A stretch of DNA of 60,274 bases from Winogradskyella sp. (GCF_028289625.1 NZ_JANQOM010000004.1:1-60274); one strand, 5' to 3'; positions 1 to 8,320 are shown, counted from the first letter of the stretch. Notes: generated from the letters alone by a model not told the origin. Numbers and translations are program-made.

Positions 1-115
1 GAATATTGAAAAAGAGTCGCCACTGCTTTCGGCCTATTTTATAAAAAAATTGAATGACGAATTAGGAACCGACTTAAAGATTCCTAATGAGGATCAGCAA
101 ATAAAATTATTGTAA
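1..115 (+). CDS. C-terminal end of an unidentified protein (partial)
   Basis: The window opens inside a reading frame whose codons begin at base 2 and end with TAA at 113-115, giving the last 37 residues of a protein. The tail is hydrophilic and contains LLSAYFIKKLNDELG followed by TDLKIPNEDQQIKLL. I do not recognise the family and no catalytic motif is visible. The next gene starts 137 bases downstream, so the two are probably transcribed separately. The coding call rests only on the open frame running in from the window edge and on protein-like composition. Confidence 0.5.
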   Translation, partial: NIEKESPLLSAYFIKKLNDELGTDLKIPNEDQQIKLL

Positions 116-252
116 ATATTATGTTTTGTCAGTTTGAGTGATTTTCTGATTAGAAAATTGTATCAAGAAATCGATTTTTTAAAAGAGTTCGTGATACCTC
201 ATACTTTGGAGTTATACTCGAATTGACATTTTCATAATAACAAATCATTAAA

Positions 253-645
253 ATGAGATTCCATACACGTAAATGGGTAAAACCCGAAGATTTAAATCCT
301 AATGGTACATTATTTGGTGGTGAGCTATTGGCCTGGATTGACGAGGAGGTGGCGCTTTATACCATTATTCAGCTCGAAAACTCAAAAATCGTAACCAAGT
401 TTATATCCGAAATCAATTTTATGGCATCAGCCAAACAAGGCGATATCGTTGAAATTGGGATAGAAGTTATCAAATTTGGAAAAACCTCCATTACCATGAA
501 GTGCGAGGCCAGAAATAAGATGACCAGAGAAACTATTCTTACTGTTGATAATATCACTATGGTAAATTTGGGATCAGACGGTAAACCCAAACCCCATGGC
601 AAAACCAAGGTAGAATTTGTAAGAAATAGATTAAATGAAAAATAA
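253..645 (+). CDS. Acyl-CoA thioesterase, hotdog fold (YciA/BFIT type)
   Basis: This 130-residue protein is a single hotdog domain of the acyl-CoA hydrolase family, which cleaves acyl-CoA to free fatty acid and CoA in the cytoplasm. The diagnostic stretch is NPNGTLFGGELLAWIDE at residues 15-31, with Asn15 and Asp30 where the family places active-site residues, followed by the helix-capping VALYT and the strand containing INFMASAKQGD. Length is normal for a one-domain thioesterase, which would act as an oligomer. No signal peptide is present. A T9SS cargo gene starts 33 bases downstream. A decayed copy of this gene's 3' end lies beyond that cargo gene at 1755-1886, overlapping the end of the convergent mechanosensitive channel gene. 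This suggests that thioesterase and channel genes were once direct convergent neighbours. Substrate chain length cannot be read from sequence. Confidence 0.9.
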   Translation: MRFHTRKWVKPEDLNPNGTLFGGELLAWIDEEVALYTIIQLENSKIVTKFISEINFMASAKQGDIVEIGIEVIKFGKTSITMKCEARNKMTRETILTVDNITMVNLGSDGKPKPHGKTKVEFVRNRLNEK

Positions 646-678
646 ATTTGTAAATTTAAATAACTAAAAATCATCAAT

Positions 679-1695
679 ATGAAAAAAATTACGTTTTTAT
701 TTACAAATTTACTATTTGTTTACAGCATTAATGCTCAGGTCGTTTTTCAAGACGACTTCAGTAGTTTAACAATCAATCAGCCCTTAAATGGGCAAAACGG
801 TTGGTCAAATGATACTTCAATGGGAGGAACAGGATCATCGATTGGTGGAGGCCCTTTATCGCCAATTGTAGATGTTGCACTCTCATATACTGATTACGGG
901 AGCTCACCTAATAGCCTTTTTGCAGATAACACCCAAGAAACGGATGGGGTAGGGCATATATTTAATTCTACTATAACATCTGGAACATTTTATGTGAGTT
1001 TTGTAATTAATGTTTCTAGTGCACCATCATCTTCAGGAACTGTCCGAGATGTTATGCGCGTAATGAGTGGATCGAGCTTTAGTACAACATTAAGACTATG
1101 GGTAGAAGAATCTGGCGGTACTGGTTTTAATTTTGGGATCAAAACGGGTGATCCTTCAAATGCAGGTGCTATAACACCTACTGAATATGATTATAATACC
1201 GATCACCTCGTGGTATTGAAATATACAATTAACCCAAGTTCAAATGATGATCAATTGGATTTATTTATTGATCCGGATTATAGTAACGGTGAACCAGGAA
1301 CAGCAACATTATCAGCACCTTTACCAATGTTTGAGGCTTCAGGAAGTGTAGATCGAATGGCTTTCCCTTGGAATATAACACCTTCGGCTAGATTTGGCGG
1401 ACATATCGGTTTACCAAGTGTAGCGCTCAATTGGGCAGATTTGAGCTTATCAATTAATGATTTCACAGAATCGTCAATTGTAATGGATTATTTAATTTCC
1501 TCAAAGAATTTATCATTCAGTAAAACTATAAGCGGAGACCTTGATGTGTATTCTATTGATGGAAAACGTATATTGAATACAAGTATAGCTGATGCAAACA
1601 GTTTTGATTTATCAGATCTTAATACCGGTTTATACTTTGCTAAGGTTGTATTGCAATCTGGCGAGACGGAAACATTAAAGTTTATTGTGAAATAA
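679..1695 (+). CDS. Secreted protein with T9SS type A sorting domain
   Basis: This 338-residue protein has an N-terminal signal peptide (residues 1-19, ending INA before Gln20) and a C-terminal type A sorting domain (about 265-338). The sorting domain shows the usual order: a strand with LDVYSIDGKRIL, a DLSDLNTGLYFAKV segment, and a final strand ending KFIVK. It should pass the inner membrane by Sec and the outer membrane by the type IX system, then be released or anchored. The middle (about 20-260) is rich in Gly, Ser and Thr with alternating hydrophobic strands and looks like a jelly-roll domain, but I cannot name its ligand. A strong terminator follows at 1716-1751. The gene sits between the thioesterase gene and a relic of the thioesterase 3' end, so it appears to be an insertion. 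Confidence 0.85.
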   Translation: MKKITFLFTNLLFVYSINAQVVFQDDFSSLTINQPLNGQNGWSNDTSMGGTGSSIGGGPLSPIVDVALSYTDYGSSPNSLFADNTQETDGVGHIFNSTITSGTFYVSFVINVSSAPSSSGTVRDVMRVMSGSSFSTTLRLWVEESGGTGFNFGIKTGDPSNAGAITPTEYDYNTDHLVVLKYTINPSSNDDQLDLFIDPDYSNGEPGTATLSAPLPMFEASGSVDRMAFPWNITPSARFGGHIGLPSVALNWADLSLSINDFTESSIVMDYLISSKNLSFSKTISGDLDVYSIDGKRILNTSIADANSFDLSDLNTGLYFAKVVLQSGETETLKFIVK

Positions 1696-1715
1696 CAAAC
1701 ATTAATATATTACAG

Positions 1716-1751
1716 AAGAAAGGGCTAATTAATTTTAATTAGCCCTTTCTT
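1716..1751 (+). terminator. Intrinsic terminator after the T9SS cargo gene
   Basis: Perfect 17-base inverted repeat (arms 1716-1732 and 1735-1751). Its outer part is AAGAAAGGGCT paired with AGCCCTTTCTT, and the AT inner part opens into the loop. It starts 20 bases after the stop codon. The run of A on one side and of T on the other lets it work in either direction. Confidence 0.85.
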
Positions 1752-1754
1752 ATT

Positions 1755-1886
1755 GGCATTAAGGTCATCAAACTTGAAAAAATTTCTATGATCATGGTTA
1801 ACTTAGGACCAGATGGTAAGCGTAAATCCTATCAAAACCAAGATAGCATTTATAAACACCGCCTAAAAAATGGAACTAATCCGTAG
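1755..1886 (+). pseudogene. Decayed duplicate of the thioesterase 3' end
   Basis: Reading from 1755 gives GIKVIKLEKIS, then MIMVNLGPDGKRKS, then HRLKN and a stop at 1884-1886. The intact thioesterase has GIEVIKFGKTS, then ITMVNLGSDGKPKP, then NRLNEK. The first block (14 codons) matches at about 71% of bases, with many third-position differences. The relic lacks the stretch from KCEARNK to TVDN that separates the two ITM motifs in the intact gene. That deletion could have arisen between the two similar ITM-coding segments. No start codon or upstream part survives. The end overlaps the 3' end of the convergent channel gene (stop at 1876). I read this as the 3' end of the resident or a duplicated thioesterase gene left behind when the T9SS gene was inserted. 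Confidence 0.75.
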
Positions 1887-3114
1887 TTGCTACCGCTAAC
1901 TCATAGATTTCTAAATCGAAAAACTTCACTGAGGCCAGCACATGGTCAAAAATATCACCCATGATGTATTCATAATTTTGCCAACGGATGTCGCTGCTAA
2001 AAGCATAGATTTCCATAGGAATACCTTGTGGTGTAGGTTCTAACTGCCTTACCATCAATGTCATACTTTTATTAATCGCTGAGTGGTTATCCATATAAGT
2101 CTGAAGATACTTTCTAAACACACCAAAGTTGGTGAGATTACGGCCATTGATCAATACGGACTTATCAATGCCTCTTTCCATATTGTGTTTTTTTATCGTT
2201 TCTGAAGCTTGATTAATGTAGTTGGATACCAATTCAATTTTCTTAAAACGTTCTATATCATCATCTGTCAGAAACTTAATGGTTGACGTTTTTATAATAA
2301 CAGAGCGTTTTATACGTCGCCCACCAGAATTCATCATGCCGCGCCAATTCTTAAAGGAGTCCGAGATCAGTGCATAAGTGGGAATTGTGGTTATGGTTTT
2401 ATCCCAATTCTGAACTTTTACGGTTGCGAGCGTTATTTCCGTCACATCACCATCTGCACCATATTTTTCAAAAGTGATCCAATCACCAATACGAACCATA
2501 TCGTTTACGGTCACTTGGATACTAGCCACAAAGCCTAATATGGTATCCTTGAAAACTAAAATTATAATGGCTGAGGCGGTACCGATACCTGCAAAAAATT
2601 GAATGAAGGATATTCCGGTAATGATGGCGAAAATTGCGAATATAGCCAGTACCCAGAGGAATATCATAACCACCTGTATGTAACTGTAAAGTGGCTTATC
2701 CTTATATTTTGGTAAGGTTTTGAGATAGTCTCTTACAGAATAAAAGAAACTCCTTATAATTCTTAAGGTCAATAAAATGGCGATGACCTTAAGTGACTTT
2801 TCAATTATGTTTTCCACGTAAGGAAAATCAGAAAAAACATCTGGCACAAATTCAATGAGGATGATAAGAGGGATAATATGTGCAATATTCCTCGGGAGTT
2901 TATTTTGTATTAAGATATCATCAAAATTTGTTTTAGTGCGCTTAGCCAAGCTCGAAGAAAATTTCCAAAGCAAACGCTTGGTTACAAAATCAACTAGTAA
3001 AGCAATTAGTAACACGCCTATGAGGAGAATAAACATATTTAGGTATTTAGCTATATGCTCAGCTATACCTTTTTCAACCAACCAATCGTAGATATAATGT
3101 CTTAAATTATGCAT
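1876..3114 (-). CDS. ybdG: MscS-family mechanosensitive channel, YbdG type
   Basis: This 412-residue inner-membrane protein matches the YbdG/MscM branch of small-conductance mechanosensitive channels, which open on osmotic downshock. Hydrophobic segments occur near residues 22-44, 75-92, 105-120, 140-165 and 168-195. The last is followed by the MscS beta domain with MVRIGDWITFEKYGADGDV (the EKYGADGDV insertion is typical of YbdG), TVKVQNWDKTITTIPTY and the GRRIKRS stretch. The C-terminal cytoplasmic region (about 270-412) is longer than in MscS itself, as in YbdG. The DUF3817 gene upstream overlaps its first 8 bases, so the pair is translationally coupled. Its 3' end overlaps the thioesterase relic on the other strand. 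Confidence 0.9.
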   Translation of the reverse strand: MHNLRHYIYDWLVEKGIAEHIAKYLNMFILLIGVLLIALLVDFVTKRLLWKFSSSLAKRTKTNFDDILIQNKLPRNIAHIIPLIILIEFVPDVFSDFPYVENIIEKSLKVIAILLTLRIIRSFFYSVRDYLKTLPKYKDKPLYSYIQVVMIFLWVLAIFAIFAIITGISFIQFFAGIGTASAIIILVFKDTILGFVASIQVTVNDMVRIGDWITFEKYGADGDVTEITLATVKVQNWDKTITTIPTYALISDSFKNWRGMMNSGGRRIKRSVIIKTSTIKFLTDDDIERFKKIELVSNYINQASETIKKHNMERGIDKSVLINGRNLTNFGVFRKYLQTYMDNHSAINKSMTLMVRQLEPTPQGIPMEIYAFSSDIRWQNYEYIMGDIFDHVLASVKFFDLEIYELAVATTD

Positions 3115-3400
3115 GTACGTTCTTTAAATATTTTTTGTCGATATAAAATGTTCCAAAAGGGATTACCGCTGCAATAAGTACAACCCATAAGGTTCTTGTT
3201 GACCATTTCATTTCTTTACTTATCAGTACCGCAATGACTACATAAGCCATAAATAAAAGACCATGAGGCATACCAAGTATCTTTACATATTGTGGGTCGT
3301 CCCCAAAGTACTTTACAGGTGTTGCGATAAATAACAATAAAATATAAGAAACTCCTTCCAAAAAAGCGACTATTCTAAATGTTGATAACATGTTTAGCAT
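3107..3400 (-). CDS. DUF3817 integral membrane protein
   Basis: This 97-residue protein has about three membrane segments (near 7-25, 45-62 and 70-88). The family features visible are FRIVAFLEGVSYILLLF at the N-terminus and GMPHGLLFMAYV in the middle. DUF3817 proteins are small inner-membrane proteins of unknown function, sometimes found near transporters. The stop overlaps the start of the YbdG-type channel gene by 8 bases, so the two genes form an operon, and a role linked to membrane stress is possible but unproven. The start is the only ATG that leaves the first membrane helix whole. Confidence 0.85.
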   Translation of the reverse strand: MLNMLSTFRIVAFLEGVSYILLLFIATPVKYFGDDPQYVKILGMPHGLLFMAYVVIAVLISKEMKWSTRTLWVVLIAAVIPFGTFYIDKKYLKNVHA

Positions 3401-3536
3401 ATCAAATTTTTTGCAAAAATACTCTAGAATTAAAGAATAACCATGGTTTTTTTACAGGTTTTAAGAAATAGCTAAAACTTTAATTCATTATTGTTTTGAA
3501 AGAATAAACACTATATTAGATCCAAAATAAATAATA

Positions 3537-3995
3537 GTGAAACGATTAATTCTATTAACTATATTTCTAGGCTTTTCGAGCGTGGTGACGAGTTACGCGC
3601 AATCTAAGGTTTCTCAAAAGGAAAAATTCGAAGCGACCTATAATAAAATAAAAGCTATAGTGCAGTCTAAGGATTACCAGTTTGTTGGTGAAATGGTTTA
3701 CCATAATAAGAAACGAGAACGACTAGAAGTGAATTCTAATACGGTAACTGTTGATCGAAATAATGTTTCAGGAAAAGTATCGTCTTTGAGCTCTAAAAGA
3801 ACGACAATTGAAGTAGATGGAAGAATGAAGAACTACAATGTTAACTTTGATGACGATTCACAGCAAATTTCGATTGAATTTACCTCGGATAATGTAGGAT
3901 TTTATATTGATGTTAAACCTAATGGCAATGCCTTTTTGACTGCAAAGCGTGCCAATTCTGAAATTACTCAAGTCGGTAAGATTAAAGATATATAA
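3537..3995 (+). CDS. DUF4251 family secreted protein
   Basis: This 152-residue protein begins with a Sec signal peptide ending at about residue 21 (SYAQ). The mature part has the features I associate with DUF4251: an early helix with FEATYNKIKAIVQSKDYQFVGE, then strands built around GRMKNYNVNF and GFYIDVKPNGNAFLTA. Members occur almost only in Bacteroidota and have no established function; they are probably periplasmic. A second DUF4251 gene, longer and with a lipobox, is at 10693-11304. The gene stands alone and is divergent from the DUF3817-ybdG operon. No terminator is visible after it. Confidence 0.75.
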   Translation: MKRLILLTIFLGFSSVVTSYAQSKVSQKEKFEATYNKIKAIVQSKDYQFVGEMVYHNKKRERLEVNSNTVTVDRNNVSGKVSSLSSKRTTIEVDGRMKNYNVNFDDDSQQISIEFTSDNVGFYIDVKPNGNAFLTAKRANSEITQVGKIKDI

Positions 3996-4159
3996 TCGTA
4001 TATTTGTACTAAGTTTATTGAAGATACTACCAAATTAGTAACATTAATTCTACGTTATCTTTTCTGGTTTTTAATACGATTCATTGTTAAGTTAATTAAC
4101 TTGTTTGCATTATAAATTTTCATAAGCAAACACTGATAATTAATTATAATAAAAAATGA

Positions 4160-4615
4160 ATGGGTCGATCACAGCAGACATTTAGTAAAAGTGAAAAAGA
4201 AAAAAAACGATTAAAAAAGCGAGAGGAAAAGCGTAAAAAGATGGAGGCGCGTAAACTCTCTAAGGAAGAAAACGGATCAACAGGTATACCTATGGCTTAT
4301 GTGGATTATAATGGTAACCTTACTGATATACCTCCAGACCCTTCCATGAAAGTGAAGGTAAAAGCAGAAAACATCGATATTGGTATTCCAAAAAAGGAAT
4401 ATGTTAAGGAAGAGTTTGACCCTATTAGAAAAGGGAAGGTGTCATTCTTTAATGGTTCTAAAGGCTATGGATTTATTTTAGATACAGAAACCAATGAAAA
4501 GTATTTTACTCATGTTAGCGGCCTTATAGATGAGATTACTGAAAATGATAAAGTAACTTTTGAGCTTGAAAAAGGACAACGAGGTATGAATGCTGTAAAA
4601 GTGAAGAAAGTCTAA
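4160..4615 (+). CDS. Cold-shock domain protein with basic N-terminal extension
   Basis: This 151-residue protein ends in a cold-shock (OB-fold) domain at about 88-151. The RNP1-like motif is GKVSFFNGSKGYGFI, and the RNP2 position is occupied by EKYFTHVSGL, where YFTH replaces the usual VFVH. Such domains bind single-stranded nucleic acid and act as RNA chaperones. Residues 1-40 are almost all Lys, Arg and Glu and probably form a charged helix that also binds RNA. The linker contains GIPMAYVDYNGNLTDIPPDP. Tailed cold-shock proteins of this kind are common in flavobacteria. The 164-base leader upstream is long enough for a structured 5' UTR, as in known cold-shock genes, but I cannot show this. 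It is not in an obvious operon. Confidence 0.85.
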   Translation: MGRSQQTFSKSEKEKKRLKKREEKRKKMEARKLSKEENGSTGIPMAYVDYNGNLTDIPPDPSMKVKVKAENIDIGIPKKEYVKEEFDPIRKGKVSFFNGSKGYGFILDTETNEKYFTHVSGLIDEITENDKVTFELEKGQRGMNAVKVKKV

Positions 4616-4674
4616 TTCCCAAATATTAAATAATTTGAAACTATTATCATATGATAGTGGTTTTATTTATACCA

Positions 4675-5142
4675 ATGATAGCTCCAAAAATTATTACGAT
4701 ATCAGAAAAAATGCTTATTGGTATGAAAAGCCTAATGTTGCGTTACGAGTATGAGAATATCATCGCACTTTGGAAACAATTTATGCCAAGGACACGTGAA
4801 ATCACAAGTCCTATTAACCATGAATATATAGCGTTACAAGATTATGCAAATTTTAATGATTTTGAAACGCCATTCGATATTTGGGCTGCTGTAGAGGTTT
4901 CGGGTTCCGAAATGATTCCTGAGCAGATGCAACCTTACACAATTCCAGGTGGCATATACGCTGTATTCCTTCATAAAGGCATGGACGCTGGCGCTACCTA
5001 TCAACGGATTATAACGGAATGGTTACCGACATCAGGTTATATTATAGATGATAGGCCGCATTTTCAAGTCATGGGAGAAAACTATAAAAACGGCAGTCCA
5101 GACTCGGAAGAAGACTTTTATGTTCCTATTAGAAAATTATAA
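4675..5142 (+). CDS. GyrI-like small-molecule-binding domain protein
   Basis: This stand-alone GyrI-like/AraC effector-binding domain (SHS2 duplication) has about 155 residues from the ATG at 4675. An upstream in-frame ATG at 4651 would add eight hydrophobic residues. I prefer 4675 because family members usually open with a short strand like PKIITISEKMLIGM. Other family features are FDIWAAVEVSG, PYTIPGGIYAVFLHKG and the closing acidic EEDFYVPIRKL. Such domains bind small hydrophobic or cationic compounds; the ligand is unknown. The stop codon shares the palindrome TTATAA with the stop of the convergent M23 gene, so the two coding regions overlap by six bases with no terminator between them. 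Confidence 0.8.
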   Translation: MIAPKIITISEKMLIGMKSLMLRYEYENIIALWKQFMPRTREITSPINHEYIALQDYANFNDFETPFDIWAAVEVSGSEMIPEQMQPYTIPGGIYAVFLHKGMDAGATYQRIITEWLPTSGYIIDDRPHFQVMGENYKNGSPDSEEDFYVPIRKL

Positions 5143-6069
5143 TTCCAGAATCAATTTCTGACCAATTCTAAGGGTAGAATTACGTTGTATTTTATTGGTC
5201 CTGCAAATGGCCGTAATCGTTGTATTGTTTCGTCTCGAAATCCGTGATAAGGTATCTCCTTTCCGCACAACATAGACTTTACGTTGCTTTTCTAAACTCG
5301 ATAGGGCTTCTTCTTTGGTTTCATACAAAGCTAATTTAGACAATCGTCTAGAATTATGATAGCTAGCCCTGGTCCATTTTCGGGTGACCCACATATCTTG
5401 AGATCGCATTGAATTTGTCTCATCTAAATTAAAAAGATACTCTGGATGAATATGTTCACCTTTGTACCTTGTCTCCAAATGCAAATGACTACCTCTAGAA
5501 TTTCCTGTATTGCCACCTTTTCCTAGATATTGGCCTTTAGCCACAGTATCATTTGCTTTTACGGCAATTCGAGATAAGTGGGCATAGGTTGTTTCCAAAC
5601 CATTATAATGACGAACTACGACCGTTCTCCCATGACCACGACTATATCTGGCAAAGCGTACAATACCATCAAGCATAGCCACTACAGAATCGCCCGTAAC
5701 CAAATCTATATCTATACCTTTGTGCGGTCGTCCTCTTCGCCAACCATAGCGCGATGTAATCACTTTTTTGTGGGGCACAGGAGAAGCATAAGTACTATCT
5801 TCAAATTTAATATTCAAAGGAAATTCTGAAACCGTATTTTTATAAGGATTATAGACTGTTGTATCCCAATAGTCACTTTTAATATCAATACTTCTTTCTA
5901 TAATATTATCCGAATTTGATTGTAGGGGAATTTCCACTTCATTAATTAATTCAGCTTTCTTAAACGTGGTAGGAAGCTTAATCTTTATGGTCTTGGAAAG
6001 GCTATCATTTTGCGCAAAGGCAAAACAACAAAACAACAGAAATGTGAGACTGAGGGTTAGGGTTCTCAT
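5137..6069 (-). CDS. M23 metallopeptidase with LysM domain
   Basis: This 310-residue secreted peptidoglycan endopeptidase is placed from the Met whose next 19 residues form a clean signal peptide (cleavage near FAFA-Q). An upstream ATG at 6129 would bury that signal, so I reject it. The M23 domain spans about 97-210. Its zinc-site motifs are RPHKGIDID (His116, Asp120) and GSHLHLE (His195 and His197), with TYAHL (His164) between them. All catalytic residues are present, so it should cut peptide cross-links in the wall. A single LysM domain (about 266-308, starting YVVRKGDTLSRIS) would bind glycan. The gene is convergent with the GyrI-like gene and divergent from the helicase gene. Confidence 0.9.
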   Translation of the reverse strand: MRTLTLSLTFLLFCCFAFAQNDSLSKTIKIKLPTTFKKAELINEVEIPLQSNSDNIIERSIDIKSDYWDTTVYNPYKNTVSEFPLNIKFEDSTYASPVPHKKVITSRYGWRRGRPHKGIDIDLVTGDSVVAMLDGIVRFARYSRGHGRTVVVRHYNGLETTYAHLSRIAVKANDTVAKGQYLGKGGNTGNSRGSHLHLETRYKGEHIHPEYLFNLDETNSMRSQDMWVTRKWTRASYHNSRRLSKLALYETKEEALSSLEKQRKVYVVRKGDTLSRISRRNNTTITAICRTNKIQRNSTLRIGQKLILEL

Positions 6070-6157
6070 TAACTCGATTAACTTTTGATTGAATGAACGC
6101 GAAATTAAAACAAATATTGTTAATTGCAAATGGCTTTAACATCGCCTTAAATAGCTT

Positions 6158-6165
6158 ATTTTTGC
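6158..6165 (+). promoter_or_regulatory. Predicted -7 element for the helicase gene
   Basis: TATTTTTG matches the Bacteroidota -7 consensus TAnnTTTG exactly and lies 25 bases before the helicase ATG. A weak -33-like TTT lies about 20 bases upstream. Not tested by any transcript data. Confidence 0.5.
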
Positions 6166-6190
6166 AGCTTTGAATCTTTAAGCAACAGTT

Positions 6191-7744
6191 ATGTCTCAAG
6201 ACCATCAGGCCATTCAAGAAAAGAAAACCGATAAGGAATTATACGAATACCAACAAGGTGCCATAAGTCAAATCTTTGATAAATTCGATAACGCTCCCGA
6301 AGATTATCATTTGTTATACCAATTGCCAACAGGTGGTGGAAAGACAGTAATTTTTTCTGAGATGGTGCGCCAATACCTTAAAAATCACGATAAGAAAGTT
6401 TTGGTAATGACGCATCGTATTGAGCTTTGCAGACAGACCTCAGAGATGTTAACGAGTTTTGGAGTGACCAATAAAGTGGTCGATAGCAAGGCTAACCTGG
6501 ATGATCAATCAAACTATTCGTGTTTTGTAGCTATGGTAGAGACACTAAATAATCGTTTGAATGACGATATGCTGGATATTTCAGATGTAGGATTGGTAAT
6601 TATTGACGAGGCTCATTATAACTCATTTACCAAACTCTTTAAATTCTTCGAAAAGTCCTTTATTCTGGGAGTAACGGCAACTCCCTTGAGTTCTAACAAG
6701 GAACTTCCTATGAAAGGCAATTATAATGAACTTATTGCAGGTGAAACTATAGAAAATTTGATAGAAAACGAATTTTTGGCGCGCTGTGAAACCTATGCCT
6801 ACGATATGGGATTAACGTCTTTAGAAGTAGGCTCCAATGGAGATTATACTGTAAAATCTTCTGAAGATTTATATACCAGTCCTGCAATGCTTCAAAAAAC
6901 AGTAGATGCATACAAAAAGCATGCACTAGGGAAGAAGACCTTGATTTTTAATAATGGGATTAATACATCGATTAGTGTGTACTATGCGTTTCGACAAGCA
7001 GGATTGCCCATTATGCATTTAGACAATACAGCTACTAAAAAACAACGTAGACAAATTTTGGATTGGTTTCATGAAACACCGAATGCGATATTGACTTCCG
7101 TTAGTATTTTAACCACTGGTTTTGATGAACCAACCATAGATACAATTATCTTAAACCGGGCGACTAAATCCTTGACCTTGTATTATCAAATGATAGGCCG
7201 TGGCTCTCGTATTTTGAATAATAAATCCAAGTTTACAGTCATTGACCTTGGAAACAATCTATACCGATTTGGTCCTTGGGGAGCGGATTTAGATTGGCAA
7301 CTCATCTTTAAATCACCAAACTGGTTTGCAGACCGTATTAAGAGTGATGAGGCTATTGAGGCCAATTTTAGGCATGAACTCGCTGATGAGATTAAAGACG
7401 AATTCTCAAAGTCTGAAGACACTTATTTCGATATTAAACAAGCTTATAAAGATGCTGTCGATGCTGGTGAATCCTCAAAAGTAGTATTAGAGCGTTCTAT
7501 AGAACATCATGCTAAGATTTGTATCGAAAATAGTGAAGATGTCTATGATGCACTGGCTTTGGCCAAACTCCTTAAGGATGACATTAACCAACGTATCGAA
7601 ATTTATGCAAAGTGTATCAGTAAGAGTACAGGCAATTTTTTAAAATGGTTAAAGGACGATTACCAAAAGAAATTGAATTCTTATCTGCGTACGAACTTTG
7701 ATGAGAAGTTTGAAGAGATTCATGGTTATCCTCCAGAAGATTAG
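6191..7744 (+). CDS. DEAH-box superfamily 2 helicase
   Basis: This 517-residue ATP-dependent helicase is of the SF2 type often annotated as DEAD/DEAH box or type III restriction-like helicase. Motifs in order are YQQGAI (Q-like, 20-25), Walker A PTGGGKT (46-52), MTHRIEL (motif Ia region), DEAH (139-142), TAT (162-164), the LIFNNGI strand opening domain 2, LTTGFDEP (motif V, about 307-314) and QMIGRGSR (motif VI, 333-340). The last 170 residues are mainly helical and charged with no recognised nuclease. It should act on nucleic acid in the cytoplasm; substrate and partner are unknown. A 3'-end relic of this gene lies at about 8386-8532, beyond the next gene. The last 120 bases match at 92 positions without a gap. 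Confidence 0.9.
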   Translation: MSQDHQAIQEKKTDKELYEYQQGAISQIFDKFDNAPEDYHLLYQLPTGGGKTVIFSEMVRQYLKNHDKKVLVMTHRIELCRQTSEMLTSFGVTNKVVDSKANLDDQSNYSCFVAMVETLNNRLNDDMLDISDVGLVIIDEAHYNSFTKLFKFFEKSFILGVTATPLSSNKELPMKGNYNELIAGETIENLIENEFLARCETYAYDMGLTSLEVGSNGDYTVKSSEDLYTSPAMLQKTVDAYKKHALGKKTLIFNNGINTSISVYYAFRQAGLPIMHLDNTATKKQRRQILDWFHETPNAILTSVSILTTGFDEPTIDTIILNRATKSLTLYYQMIGRGSRILNNKSKFTVIDLGNNLYRFGPWGADLDWQLIFKSPNWFADRIKSDEAIEANFRHELADEIKDEFSKSEDTYFDIKQAYKDAVDAGESSKVVLERSIEHHAKICIENSEDVYDALALAKLLKDDINQRIEIYAKCISKSTGNFLKWLKDDYQKKLNSYLRTNFDEKFEEIHGYPPED

Positions 7745-7747
7745 TAA

Positions 7748-7794
7748 AAGAAAGGATTGCTACATTACTTTAACAAGTACGAGAATCCTTTCTT
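7748..7794. terminator. Bidirectional terminator between helicase and lipoprotein genes
   Basis: An 11-base perfect stem (AAGAAAGGATT with AATCCTTTCTT) around a 25-base loop lies between two convergent stop codons (7744 and 7811). Flanking A and T runs suit both directions. The long loop makes it less certain than the terminator at 1716. Confidence 0.6.
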
Positions 7795-7810
7795 AAAGAG
7801 ATCTTTGTTA

Positions 7811-8320
7811 TTATTCACAAGTAAAGGTCGGTATATCTATTACACCTTGAATGTTAACTAAATCTGTGCCTTCTCCATTCAAAAGGAAATTAATGTTTAG
7901 ATTCCCACGCCATATTGCGCAGTTTTCATGGAATTCAAAATCATCTATGACTACCTGACCATCTACAGAGTCGTAATCCTCATCCATGAATGAAAACCTG
8001 GCATCATAAAATTCGGTAATATCGTTATAGTTGCCAATATCATAAGTCCCCAAAGGTTCGGGCATAAAGGCTGGAATTTCAAAACGCAAACGATTAGTGG
8101 AAGCGCCATTTGCAAAGTCTGAAGCACCAAATATAACACCTGCTCCAGTATTAATGGTATCCCTGTAAAGTTCAGCACGATGATTATTAAAACCACCGCC
8201 ATTCACTGTTAATGAAATATGTGCATTTCCGTTTGGTTCTTGTTGTCCGGAATCATCATCGTTAGAGGAACAAGAAATAAGACATAATACAAATAAAATG
8301 CGTAGAATTTTTTTCTTCAT
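7811..8320 (-). CDS. Lipoprotein, paralogue of the one at 10038
   Basis: This 169-residue protein has a lipobox ending LISC (Cys17) followed by SSNDDD, the acidic start typical of flavobacterial surface lipoproteins. The mature part is a beta-rich domain opening ISLTVNGGGF and closing with IWRGNLNINFLLNGEG. The protein at 10038-10568 shares both blocks (YSLVLNGAGF; VWTGNLNINFTLNGSG) and the DTIN motif between them. I do not know its function; the fold resembles small carbohydrate- or calcium-binding beta sandwiches, but that is a guess. The upstream 30-base region is also shared with the paralogue at the same distance from the start. The gene lies between the helicase gene and a relic of the helicase tail, and appears to have been inserted with its own promoter. 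Confidence 0.8.
   Translation of the reverse strand: MKKKILRILFVLCLISCSSNDDDSGQQEPNGNAHISLTVNGGGFNNHRAELYRDTINTGAGVIFGASDFANGASTNRLRFEIPAFMPEPLGTYDIGNYNDITEFYDARFSFMDEDYDSVDGQVVIDDFEFHENCAIWRGNLNINFLLNGEGTDLVNIQGVIDIPTFTCE

Noticed and set aside
5578..5829. Plus-strand frame inside the M23 peptidase gene
   Set aside because: It lies wholly inside a well-supported gene on the other strand. The same holds for the other long antisense frames in this window.
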